Shown in pieces: positions 36,075 to 44,476 of a stretch of DNA of 64,000 bases (position 1 is the stretch's first letter; the number at the start of each line of letters is the position of its first letter). The notes below the pieces were generated by a model, which saw only the letters and a program-made list of their open reading frames with translations, did no database searches and was not told where the DNA came from. This DNA is from Mycetocola manganoxydans (GTDB lineage Bacteria; Actinomycetota; Actinomycetes; Actinomycetales; Microbacteriaceae): NCBI RefSeq assembly GCF_003667545.1, contig NZ_RCUV01000009.1, forward strand, positions 62,001-126,000, in the 5' to 3' direction. The position numbers and the translations under genes are program-made.

Positions 36075-37385
36075 ATGTCGCTGCGGGCTTTCGGAGAATG
36101 TACTTTGGCGAACGCTGGTGACTCCCTGTCAGGAAACGGTCATTTGACCCGACGTGACAGGCGAACCTCCCGCGAAGCCGCCGCTACGCCATCCGAGCCC
36201 GTTACTCGCCGTAGCCTGCGCGAACGTGCAGCGACCGCCCAGACCGAGCCTCAGGCAGAAGCGATGCACATCGCGGTCCCTGAGCCGACGCCCCTGCGCC
36301 GCCGCCGCGATGCGCGCGCCGCCGTCCAGGCGGAGCGCCCCACCGCACCCGAAGACGTCCCCGTCGTCGAAGAAGCCATCCCACCGGTACCCGTGTGGGC
36401 CGACCCGATGGACGAAGCGATCGACCAGGCGCCGTCGGCCTCCCCGGAGATGCCCGAAGCAGACGCACAGCAGACGCCAGCGGATGCCGTCAGCCCCGCC
36501 CCGTTCGACGCCGCCCCCTCTTCGGTTGCCGCAGCCTTCATCGCGCCGACCAGTGGAATTCACCGTCCGCATTTCCGCGAGACGACGGTGGCCGACTCGG
36601 CACCTGTGCCTGCCTCGGCCTTCCGCGCACACTCCTCGGCGCCCCGGCCCGCTCGCTGGCGCTCGCTTCGATCACCCGCAATCATTGCTCTCGCTATCCC
36701 CGCGCTGCTCGGTACTGTCGCCCTCCCGGCCTACGCGTTCTCGCCTGGCACCGGCTCGACGGCTCAGATCGCCAATGCGAACGCCGCACTCACCACGGAT
36801 GCGAAGGCTGCGCAGTCCTTCACCGTCAGTGACGATGTCACTCTTGCCGAAGTCGAGCGCGACGGATACTCGGCGACCAGCGCTGAAGAGCTTGAGCAGA
36901 CCTACGCAGCAGCCGGTTATATCTACGACAGCGCTTCGGCGCTTGCCGGCTACCTCGCGCCGTCGACCAGCGGCTGGTGGCGCCCGCTGCCAGGAGAGAT
37001 CACCTCCAAGTACGGTCCTCGCGGCCTCATCTGCAACGGCGCCGGGTGCTCGAGCTCGTTCCACGAAGGAATGGACTTCGGTGGAGCTTGTGGCACACCG
37101 ATCAAGGCTGCTGCGACCGGAACCGTCAGCTTCACCGGAAATGCCGGCGCATTCGGAAACCGCGTGATCATCGATCACGGCGACGGTCTTCAGACGATCT
37201 ACGGTCATCTTCTCAGCGGCTCGTACTCCGTGTCCGTCGGTGACGTCGTCGAAGGCGGCACCGTCATCGCAGAGGTCGGAGCGACCGGCGTCGTCAGCGG
37301 GTGCCACCTGGACCTCAAGGTCGCGGTGAACGGGGAACACACCAACCCCGCACCGTTCCTGCGCGAACGCGGCGTAACCGTCTAG
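36075..37385 (+). CDS. Membrane-anchored M23 (LytM-type) peptidase
   Basis: A 436-residue protein. The first 200 residues are Ala/Pro/Arg-rich and cytoplasmic, one membrane segment covers about 201-222, and the extracytoplasmic C-terminus carries an M23 domain: His330-x-x-x-Asp334 (HEGMDFGG), His378 (IYGHL) and His411 (GCHLDLKV). In M23 enzymes the last motif is normally H-x-H; here it is His411-Leu-Asp413, so one zinc ligand would be Asp. It probably cuts cross-links in peptidoglycan. Start could be ATG 36075 or TTG 36105, the latter having a GGAG at suitable distance. Confidence 0.85.
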   Translation: MSLRAFGECTLANAGDSLSGNGHLTRRDRRTSREAAATPSEPVTRRSLRERAATAQTEPQAEAMHIAVPEPTPLRRRRDARAAVQAERPTAPEDVPVVEEAIPPVPVWADPMDEAIDQAPSASPEMPEADAQQTPADAVSPAPFDAAPSSVAAAFIAPTSGIHRPHFRETTVADSAPVPASAFRAHSSAPRPARWRSLRSPAIIALAIPALLGTVALPAYAFSPGTGSTAQIANANAALTTDAKAAQSFTVSDDVTLAEVERDGYSATSAEELEQTYAAAGYIYDSASALAGYLAPSTSGWWRPLPGEITSKYGPRGLICNGAGCSSSFHEGMDFGGACGTPIKAAATGTVSFTGNAGAFGNRVIIDHGDGLQTIYGHLLSGSYSVSVGDVVEGGTVIAEVGATGVVSGCHLDLKVAVNGEHTNPAPFLRERGVTV

Positions 37386-37543
37386 TTTCTCCCGCTTCTC
37401 GTCACGAACAGCACGCTCGGTGCGTTTCGCTTGCCATCCGCCACCGAAACGGCAATGATCGCACTACCCGTTGACACAAGTGACGGGTCGACGGCGATCC
37501 GCTCGCGAGGTCGCCGATCGGGCCACCGACGAAAGCAGCGGAC

Positions 37544-37921
37544 ATGGGCACCCTGACCTACGACGGCGTCATTGTCGAGTTCGACGACCGGCTCCTTGCA
37601 CACCTCCAAATCGTGATCGTGCAGAAGCTGCGCTGCGGCGAGAGCTTCCTGCTCTCCTGGAAGGATGCCGTCAGTATCGGCAACGGCCGAAGCTCCGTCT
37701 GGTTGCACCCCTCCATCCCGCTGTATTTCAAGTTCTGGGGCAGCAGGCCCCCGACGATCAACCGCCAGTGGATCGCGGAGCTCACCGCTTCGGCCAACAG
37801 CGCTCATGGCCTTGTCGTCTTCGGCGAGGATGGATCCCACCAACCGACGGCGGGCCGCGCTCCGGAGAGCAACCCTCAGCATCCAGCGCCGCACCCCGAC
37901 CAGCGGCCCCACGAACACTGA
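37544..37921 (+). CDS. Small conserved protein, DUF7882-like (paralogue B, 125 aa)
   Basis: Paralogue of the 35403 gene, sharing FDDRLLAHLQIVIVQKLR, SFLLSWKD and SSVWLHPSIPLYFKFWGSR. A 30-residue Pro/His/Gln-rich tail follows the conserved part. Both copies flank the M23 gene on the same strand, but each has its own upstream gap, so they are probably separate units. Function unknown; the compact conserved part suggests a small cytosolic binding domain. Confidence 0.8.
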   Translation: MGTLTYDGVIVEFDDRLLAHLQIVIVQKLRCGESFLLSWKDAVSIGNGRSSVWLHPSIPLYFKFWGSRPPTINRQWIAELTASANSAHGLVVFGEDGSHQPTAGRAPESNPQHPAPHPDQRPHEH

Positions 37922-38054
37922 TGCTCCGTTTTGTCGCTGTGAAGTCAAGCCCTTGTTAACGTCAGCTCTATCGCGTTTGCTGTAAGTAACCATTAGCTGA
38001 ATCACCGGTCGTCCATGACTGCGCTGGCGATTGGTTTCTACTCAGGAGCGACGA

Positions 38055-38282
38055 ATGACCATCGAAGCTATCCGTACCCCTTCGCGGCCGCAGAAGGCCG
38101 ACAGCGCCGTCTGGGTACCCGTAGCGACCGGGCTGTGGGTGGGCAGTACCGCAGGCGACTTCATCGGCATGATCGAGAAGGTTTCGCCGCGGGCCTACGT
38201 CGCCAGAAACGGACGCAGCGAAGCGGTCGGTACGTACGCGAGCCTCCTGGAGGCCAAGCGGTCAATCGAGCGGCGTAGTTGA
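38055..38282 (+). CDS. Small conserved protein (75 aa)
   Basis: MTIEAIRTPSRPQKADSAVW begins after a GGAG site. The core (WVGSTAGDFIGMIEKV, then YASLLEAKRSIE) looks like a small beta-rich domain with a C-terminal helix. It follows the DUF7882-like gene by 133 bases and its stop overlaps the TTG start of the SDR gene, so the two are probably co-expressed. I do not recognise a characterised family. Confidence 0.7.
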   Translation: MTIEAIRTPSRPQKADSAVWVPVATGLWVGSTAGDFIGMIEKVSPRAYVARNGRSEAVGTYASLLEAKRSIERRS

Positions 38283-39040
38283 GAGCGGTTCTGGTTACCG
38301 GCGCTTCGACGGGAATCGGGGCCGCAGTAGCGCTCCGCTTCGCCCAGGCCGGCGACCGGGTCGTTGTTCACTACGCCAGCAATCAGGACGCCGCGGGAGA
38401 GACGCTTCGCTCGCTCCCGGGCGACGGGCACGCTGCGATCGAGGGCGACCTCAGCCAACCGGGCGAAGCGTTGAATATCGTTGCCGCTGCGACGACCGCG
38501 GTCGGGCTGCTGGACGTCCTCGTGTGCAATGCCGGCATCGCGCCAACTGCCGAGAACCGGCATGTCATCGGCGAGGTCGACTACGACGACTGGGCCGCCA
38601 CCTTTCGGCGGATGATCGACGTAAACCTCATCGGTGCAGCCGATCTGGCGTGGGCGTTCGCGAGGCAGCTCATCGAGCGGAAGGCCCCTGGCGCAATCGT
38701 CAACGTTGGATCGCGGGGTGCTTTCAGGGGCGAACCCGAGTTCCCGGCCTACGCGGCGAGCAAGGCCGGCCTGCACGCACTGGGGCAGTCACTGGCGGTC
38801 GCACTTGCACCGCACGCGATCTCAGTCACCGCGGTCGCCCCCGGCTTCGTGGCCACGCCCCGCCAGCTCAGCAAGCTCGATGGGGTGGATGGCGACGTGC
38901 TCCGCGCGCAAAGCCCCTTCGGGCGCGTTGGGACCCCGGAGGAAATCGCTGCGGCCGTCTTCTGGCTTGCCTCGCCAGAGGCGGCGTGGTCATCAGGCGC
39001 CATCCTCGATGCCAACGGGGCTTCTTACCTTCGCAGCTGA
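38279..39040 (+). CDS. Short-chain dehydrogenase/reductase (SDR), FabG-like
   Basis: A 253-residue classical SDR: TGASTGIG cofactor loop at the N-terminus, CNAGIAP near residue 85, catalytic Ser in NVGSRGAFRG and the Y-x-x-x-K pair in AYAASKAG. The PGFVATP segment and the C-terminal SSGAILDANG are FabG-like. The TTG start overlaps the stop of the small gene before it, indicating coupling. Substrate unknown. Confidence 0.87.
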   Translation: MRAVLVTGASTGIGAAVALRFAQAGDRVVVHYASNQDAAGETLRSLPGDGHAAIEGDLSQPGEALNIVAAATTAVGLLDVLVCNAGIAPTAENRHVIGEVDYDDWAATFRRMIDVNLIGAADLAWAFARQLIERKAPGAIVNVGSRGAFRGEPEFPAYAASKAGLHALGQSLAVALAPHAISVTAVAPGFVATPRQLSKLDGVDGDVLRAQSPFGRVGTPEEIAAAVFWLASPEAAWSSGAILDANGASYLRS

Positions 39041-39093
39041 TGAGTGTGGCGGCAGCCTGCGGCGAGAACGCGGCTGGAGCCCCGACAAAGCAA

Positions 39094-39124
39094 AAGGCCC
39101 GGAATCTCAACGATTCCGGGCCTT
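39094..39124. terminator. Bidirectional terminator between SDR gene and tRNA-fMet
   Basis: AAGGCCCGGAATC (39094-39106) pairs perfectly with GATTCCGGGCCTT (39112-39124) around a 5-base loop. On the minus strand TTTTGC follows, serving the tRNA; on the plus strand CTCTGTT follows, serving the SDR operon. Confidence 0.85.
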
Positions 39125-39129
39125 CTCTG

Positions 39130-39203
39130 TTGCGGGGGCAGGATTTGAACCTACGACCTCTGGGTTATGAGCCCAGCGAGCTACCGAACTGCTCCACCCC
39201 GCG
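39130..39203 (-). tRNA. Initiator tRNA-Met (anticodon CAT)
   Basis: A 74-base tRNA. The first base C faces A at position 72, the mismatch that marks bacterial initiator tRNA. The anticodon stem ends with three G-C pairs (TGGG-CTCATAA-CCCA), another initiator feature. CCA is not encoded. The terminator follows 5 bases after its 3' end. Confidence 0.96.
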
Positions 39204-39285
39204 GCACAAGAAATGACTCTAGCACGGATAAATGATGGGCGCCAATCCGCGCCGTCGATCCATCGACGCGAACGTCGCGGCCTCA

Positions 39286-40188
39286 TCATGAGGCGGGCTT
39301 GGCCGCCACGAGGCTCAGCGCGAGAGGCAACCAGCGGTCCTCTGGCCAGCCGTACATTCCGTCTCCGACGGAAACCAGGTACGGAAACATCCGCCACGGC
39401 AGTTCGTCGTGTTCGGCGAGGCGGTCGATTCGCAGCCCGGCGTCGAGAAGAGACGTCATCACCTCGGAGAGTGGGTGCATCCACTCCCACGTCCTGGTGT
39501 TCTCCAGCACCGCCGACTCGTCGGCGTAGTCCGTGACGTCGTCGAAGATGTCCGGTTCAGTCTGGGCGTACGGATACCGGAACACCGGCAGCGCATTCGG
39601 CTCGTCGGGATCGGCATCGAAAACCTGCGCTGACGGGTGGCTGTCGGCGAAGTACAACGACCCACCTGGCTTGAGGAACCACTCGACGATGCGCGCCCAC
39701 TCCCCCACGTCAGGCAGCCAGCCGATGGTTCCCCAGGTCGTGAAGATGAGATCGAACGAGTCGGGTTCCGGCAGCGCGTGCCTCGCGTCGTAGATGTTCG
39801 CCGCGACGAAGCGCGAGCGGTCAGCGAGTCCGATCTCGTCAGCGAGGGTGCGGGCCTCACGGACCGCCGCCATCGAGAAGTCCAGACCGATGACGGATGC
39901 GCCGCGCTGGGCGAGCGCTAATGTGTCGGCCCCGAAATGGCACTGCAGGTGCAGCACACGTTTCCCGGTGAGGTCGAATCGTCCATCGTCACCGGGGAAC
40001 AGCGCCTGGAGCTCAACCTCGTCGATGGGAGTGAGGCGACCGGCACCCGCGCGAAGTAGCCCCTGATCGTAGAAGTCGCTGTGGACGTGGATGGGTACGC
40101 GCTCGTCCCACTGCGCCCGGTTGGCTTCGAGCCATTCTCCTGAACGCAGATTAACGCGAAGTGGGGCGCCTGACGAATTCTCGGTCAT
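39286..40188 (-). CDS. Class I SAM-dependent methyltransferase
   Basis: A 300-residue enzyme with a Rossmann SAM site: VLHLQCHFGADTLALAQRG (motif I, with C-H-F-G in place of G-x-G-x-G), VIGLDFS (motif II) and FTTWGTIGWL (motif IV region). The substrate cannot be inferred. Begins at the ATG at 40188; a GTG at 40197 is an alternative. It ends about 80 bases from the tRNA gene. Confidence 0.87.
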   Translation of the reverse strand: MTENSSGAPLRVNLRSGEWLEANRAQWDERVPIHVHSDFYDQGLLRAGAGRLTPIDEVELQALFPGDDGRFDLTGKRVLHLQCHFGADTLALAQRGASVIGLDFSMAAVREARTLADEIGLADRSRFVAANIYDARHALPEPDSFDLIFTTWGTIGWLPDVGEWARIVEWFLKPGGSLYFADSHPSAQVFDADPDEPNALPVFRYPYAQTEPDIFDDVTDYADESAVLENTRTWEWMHPLSEVMTSLLDAGLRIDRLAEHDELPWRMFPYLVSVGDGMYGWPEDRWLPLALSLVAAKPAS

Positions 40189-40210
40189 GCGCCCCACGTT
40201 ATCGCGTCGG

Positions 40211-43120
40211 CTACGGGTTGAGCAGAGCCAGCGCTCGTGCGAGAGCGTCGCTCAGGCGGGCGTCCGCCTCGCCGTACGCTGCCCAGTCACCCTCGGCCAG
40301 TGCTGCTGCCTTCTCGTCCATCGCTGTCTTCGCAGCAGCCAGCGCTTCGCGCAACTCCTGGTCGGCAACAGGGTCTGTGGTCCCGGGGTCTTCGCCCTCA
40401 CCGGTGTCCGGTTCGGTCGGAGCATCCGGAGCGTCCGGGCTCTCCGTGTCGGGCGTGTTGCCGTCACCGGCGCTTGCTCCGGAGTCTCCACCGAAGAGCG
40501 AGTCCAGAGCTTCGTCGAGGGTGTCCTCGAACGCGATCTGGTCACCGAACGCGACGAGCACCTTCTGCAGAAGCGGGTAGCTCGTCTCACCGGTCGACTG
40601 GACGTAGACGGGCTGGACGTAGAGCAGACCGCCACCGACCGGCAGGGTCAGCAGGTTACCGTTGAGCACCTTCGACTGTCCCTGCTTCAGCAGGTTGATC
40701 AGGGATGACACCTCGGTGTCGGTGTTGAACGCGTTCTGCACCTGTCCCGGACCGGGAACGGTGACGTCCTTCGGCAGGGTCAGAAGTCGCAGCTTGCCGT
40801 AATCGTCTCCGGGCTTGCCGTCCTCGGCTCCGGCGTCTGCATCCACAGCGAGGTAACCGGTGAGCACGCTGGACGCACTGTCACCCGTTCCCCGCGGCAC
40901 GAACGTCGAGTACAGGGAGAACGACGGCGACTCCTGGCCCGGCATCTGCATGGTCAGGTAGTACGGCGGCTGAAGCTCGGCTTCAGCCGCGTCGGACTGC
41001 GGGTCTGCCGGAGTCGACCAGGCGTCGGTCTTGGAGTAGAACTTACCTGCGTCGGTCACGTGGTACTGACCGAGGATCTGGCGCTGCACCTTGAAGAGGT
41101 CCGAGGGGTACCGGACGTGGCTCATCAGGTCGCCACTCATCTTCGAGATCGGCTCGAGAGTCGACGGGTAGATCTTCTGCCAGGTCTTGAGGATGGCGTC
41201 CTCGGTGTCCCAGGCGTACAGGGTCACCGAACCGTCGTAAGCATCGACCGTCGCCTTGACCGAGTTGCGGATGTAGTTGATGTCGTCGAGCGCGAACCGC
41301 TGGTTGTTGGTCGCCGAATCACTGATCGCCGTCGACAGGCCTACCGTGCGCGAGTACGGGTAAGCATCGGACGTGGTGTAACCGTCGACGATCCAGACCA
41401 CACGTCCGTCGACCACGCTGGGATACGGGTCGGAGTCGAGCGTCAGGTACGGCGCGACCTTCTTCACACGGGTGGCGGGGTCGCGGTCGTAGATGATCTG
41501 CGACTCGCTCGTGACGTCATCCGAGAGGAAGATCTGCTCCGACTGGAACTTCAGTGCGTAGACCAACTTGTTGAGGATCGTGTCGAGCTTCGGCCCTCCG
41601 TCACCCTTGAAGGTGTTGTAGGTTTCCGACTCGCCTTCCTCGCCGGACGGGTAGTCCAGCTCCACCGGCTTATTCCCCTTCGGGGCTCCGATGATGGAGT
41701 ACTCCGGTGACGCCTCACCGAAGTAGATACGCGGCTCGAAGTCGCCGAGGTCACCGGATGTCGGGATCCCGGATTCGAGGAAGACCGGCTGACCGTCGAC
41801 GGAACGCTGGTTTCCGTAGGCGGCGACGAGACCATATCCGTGGGTGTAGACGAAGGTGTTGTTCACCCAGGTGTCTTCGGGATCCTGCCGCAGTTCACGA
41901 AGCGCGACGACGGCATCCTGGCTTTCACCATCGATCTGGTATCGGTCGACGTCGAGGTCCTGCGAGAAGGAGTAGTAGTTCTTGAACCGCTCGAGCTGCG
42001 AGATCGAGGGGCTGACGAGCGCGGGGTCGATGATACGGATGGATGCCGTGGTCTCAGCGTCCTGACGCAGAGCGCCCTCGGCGGCATCCGTCGTTGCGTT
42101 GTACGGGATCTCCTCGACATCCGCCACGTCGTATGCATCTCGGGTGAGATCGATGTTGCGCTGAATGTAGGGCGTCTCGAGCGTCTTGGCGTTCGGGTCG
42201 ACCTGGAAGCGCTGGACGACCCACGGGTAGGCGGTGCCGACGAGGAGCCCTGCGACGAGGAGAAGCGCTGTTCCCACGACCGGGAGGCGCCAGCGCCCGA
42301 TGAACGCGGTGACGAGGAAGAGCACCGCGACGAGAGCGGCGATGCCCGCGAGGATGACCCGTCCGGGGATGGTCGCGTTGTCGTCGGTGTAGTTTGCACC
42401 GGTGATCAGGTCACCGGTCTGGTTGAGCGTCACGTACTGGTCGAGCCAGATCGACACAGCCTGCAGCGCGATGTAGAGACCTGCGAGGATCGCGATCTGG
42501 ATCCGCGCCGCTTTGGAGATGCGCAGGTCACGACCGGAGACCCGGATCGAACCGTACAGGTAGCTCACCGCGATGGTGAGCAGGGTTGCGAGGAGGACGA
42601 CGGCCGACGCGAAGCCGACGAGGCCACGGAAGAACGGAAGCTCGAAGAAGTAGAACGAGACGTCGAGTCCGAATTGCGGGTCGGTCTCACCGACGGGAGT
42701 CCGGTTCAGCCACATGAGGACGACTTCCCAGCGGGTGGCTGCCGCGAAACCGGCGAACAGACCGAGAACGACGGGGATGCCGTATGTGGCGAGGCGACGG
42801 AGAGGCTCGACGAGCTCCTGGTAACGGTCGAGCTGGCTGCTCAGCTTGGCGTAGACCGGCCGGAGGCGGTAGGCGAGCATGATGCTCGCCCAGACCGGAA
42901 GCGCCATGCCGACGAAGCCGATCACGAACATCACCGATGAGGCGATCCATTGCGTGGTCAGAACGTTGGCGAAGCCCAACTGGGCGAACCAGAGGAAGTC
43001 GGAATACAACCCCGCAAAGATGAAGAACGCGACCACCAGCACCCCCACGACGGCTGCGGTGATGGCGAGCGGGGCTCGGCTGCGGTTGGGAGTGGAACTG
43101 GCTGATGATGCGGATGTCAC
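40211..43120 (-). CDS. UPF0182 family large membrane protein
   Basis: A 969-residue protein of the COG1615 family. Seven membrane segments occupy about the first 320 residues; a large extracytoplasmic domain of about 550 residues follows (TPYIQRNIDLTRDAYDV, DPYPSVVDGRVVWIVDGYT are typical). The C-terminal 100 residues are acidic and Pro/Gly/Asp-rich, then helical with many Ala. The family is widespread in actinobacteria, with no established biochemical role. The GTG start has a GAGG site. Confidence 0.93.
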   Translation of the reverse strand: MTSASSASSTPNRSRAPLAITAAVVGVLVVAFFIFAGLYSDFLWFAQLGFANVLTTQWIASSVMFVIGFVGMALPVWASIMLAYRLRPVYAKLSSQLDRYQELVEPLRRLATYGIPVVLGLFAGFAAATRWEVVLMWLNRTPVGETDPQFGLDVSFYFFELPFFRGLVGFASAVVLLATLLTIAVSYLYGSIRVSGRDLRISKAARIQIAILAGLYIALQAVSIWLDQYVTLNQTGDLITGANYTDDNATIPGRVILAGIAALVAVLFLVTAFIGRWRLPVVGTALLLVAGLLVGTAYPWVVQRFQVDPNAKTLETPYIQRNIDLTRDAYDVADVEEIPYNATTDAAEGALRQDAETTASIRIIDPALVSPSISQLERFKNYYSFSQDLDVDRYQIDGESQDAVVALRELRQDPEDTWVNNTFVYTHGYGLVAAYGNQRSVDGQPVFLESGIPTSGDLGDFEPRIYFGEASPEYSIIGAPKGNKPVELDYPSGEEGESETYNTFKGDGGPKLDTILNKLVYALKFQSEQIFLSDDVTSESQIIYDRDPATRVKKVAPYLTLDSDPYPSVVDGRVVWIVDGYTTSDAYPYSRTVGLSTAISDSATNNQRFALDDINYIRNSVKATVDAYDGSVTLYAWDTEDAILKTWQKIYPSTLEPISKMSGDLMSHVRYPSDLFKVQRQILGQYHVTDAGKFYSKTDAWSTPADPQSDAAEAELQPPYYLTMQMPGQESPSFSLYSTFVPRGTGDSASSVLTGYLAVDADAGAEDGKPGDDYGKLRLLTLPKDVTVPGPGQVQNAFNTDTEVSSLINLLKQGQSKVLNGNLLTLPVGGGLLYVQPVYVQSTGETSYPLLQKVLVAFGDQIAFEDTLDEALDSLFGGDSGASAGDGNTPDTESPDAPDAPTEPDTGEGEDPGTTDPVADQELREALAAAKTAMDEKAAALAEGDWAAYGEADARLSDALARALALLNP

Positions 43121-43189
43121 GTGTGGCCTCTGTCAGTTTTCGGGGTTCACCGTCAAGTCTACGGGGGTCCGGGCACTGGAAGCTGTGAG

Positions 43190-44359
43190 CTAGCCGCTGC
43201 CTTCCGGCCGCTCGCAGGTGGGCAGCGCATCGATCCCGCTGTCATCGGCGACCGCTTCCAAAGCGGTCAGTGCGTCGTCGAGCGTCGCAACGCTGAGAAC
43301 GCGGATGCCGTCGGGCACGTGACCGACGACTTCGTTGCAATTGGCCTCCGGCGCCAGGAAATAGTCCGCTCCCGCGTCGACCGCACCGAACAGCTTCTGC
43401 CGGATTCCCCCGATCGGGCCGACGACGCCCTGCGCGTCGATCGTTCCCGTGCCCGCGACGTTCTCGCCTCCGTTGAGTTCGCCGGGAGTCATCTTGTCGA
43501 TGATGCCGAGCGCGAACATCATCCCGGCGCTCGGGCCGCCGACGTTGTCGAGCTGGATCGTGACGTCGACCGGGAAGTCGTAGAGCACCTTCGTCGCGAT
43601 ACCGATGATGGATGTCTCTTCGCCGTCGGCAGACTCGGCCGAGACCGGAGTGATGGCGACCGTCACCGGGTCTCCCCCGCGGCGGACATCGAAGTCCGCC
43701 GGAGTACCGCTGCCGTTGGCCGCAATCGCATCGCGGAGGGAGTTGAGGTCGGAGACCTCCGTGCCATTGACGGCGAGGATCTCGTCGTCGACCTCGAGCT
43801 TGCCCTCTGCCGGCGCGCCATCGGCGACCTGGCCCACCGCGAGCTGAGAAGGGAACTCGAAATCGAGTTCGGAGAGGGCAGCAGCGACGGCATCCTGTTG
43901 CGAGTCAACCATCAGCGCGGCGTTCTCCGCCTCACGCTGCTCCGTGGTCACTCCTTCAGGGAACAGTGCGTCGACCGGCACGATCGCCTTGCTGGGCGAG
44001 AACCACGCCATCGCGACTTCGAACCAGTTGGGCCTCTGCTCGCGGTTACCGACCGCCTGCACCGTAAGCATGTCGAGCGAGCCGGCGGTTTCATATGTCC
44101 TGGCCCCTTCGACGGTGACCATCGGGACCTCGTCGTCCTTGATCTCCACCGAACCGAGCGTGTTGAACACGGGCCCGGGCTGCTGGATCACATAGGAGGT
44201 CGGCCAGAGCGCAAGACCGAGAAGAAGCACGAACGAGATCGCGAGTGCCAGCCAGCCTCGGTTTCGCCGGCGGCGGACGCGCTCCATGCTCGCCAGTTCG
44301 GCGTCGGAGAACAGCGCCTGCGGTGCAGTGCCGGCGGGGTTATCGGTGAAGAGACTCAT
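43190..44359 (-). CDS. YlbL-type membrane PDZ/Lon-like serine protease
   Basis: A 389-residue protein: one N-terminal membrane segment (about 36-58), a PDZ-like domain (VADGAPAEGKLEVDDEILAV) and a C-terminal Lon-type (S16) domain with catalytic Ser277 (DNVGGPSAGMM) and Lys322 (GGIRQKLFGA). The proteolytic part faces outside the cell. In Bacillus subtilis the YlbL homologue acts with CtpA to clear the SOS-induced division inhibitor YneA; the local target is unknown. The ATG at 44359 follows GAAAGG. The gene diverges from the DUF2342 gene. Confidence 0.9.
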   Translation of the reverse strand: MSLFTDNPAGTAPQALFSDAELASMERVRRRRNRGWLALAISFVLLLGLALWPTSYVIQQPGPVFNTLGSVEIKDDEVPMVTVEGARTYETAGSLDMLTVQAVGNREQRPNWFEVAMAWFSPSKAIVPVDALFPEGVTTEQREAENAALMVDSQQDAVAAALSELDFEFPSQLAVGQVADGAPAEGKLEVDDEILAVNGTEVSDLNSLRDAIAANGSGTPADFDVRRGGDPVTVAITPVSAESADGEETSIIGIATKVLYDFPVDVTIQLDNVGGPSAGMMFALGIIDKMTPGELNGGENVAGTGTIDAQGVVGPIGGIRQKLFGAVDAGADYFLAPEANCNEVVGHVPDGIRVLSVATLDDALTALEAVADDSGIDALPTCERPEGSG

Positions 44360-44476
44360 CGTGCCTTTCGTCTGTTCGCGACGGGCGGACACCTGCCAGG
44401 GGCAGCCACGCGAATCTCAAGGGTTCACCGACTAGCGTAGATCCCGCAACCGAATGCTGTCTGAAAGGTGGCCTCT

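Noticed and set aside
35960-36110. c-di-AMP (ydaO-type) riboswitch before the M23 gene
   Set aside because: The conserved core segments of that riboswitch class are not found; only generic short hairpins are seen.
41840-42940. 366-codon open frame antisense to the UPF0182 gene
   Set aside because: Composition is almost only charged residues and Val/Gly, as expected for the reverse of a membrane-protein gene; no homology is recognisable.
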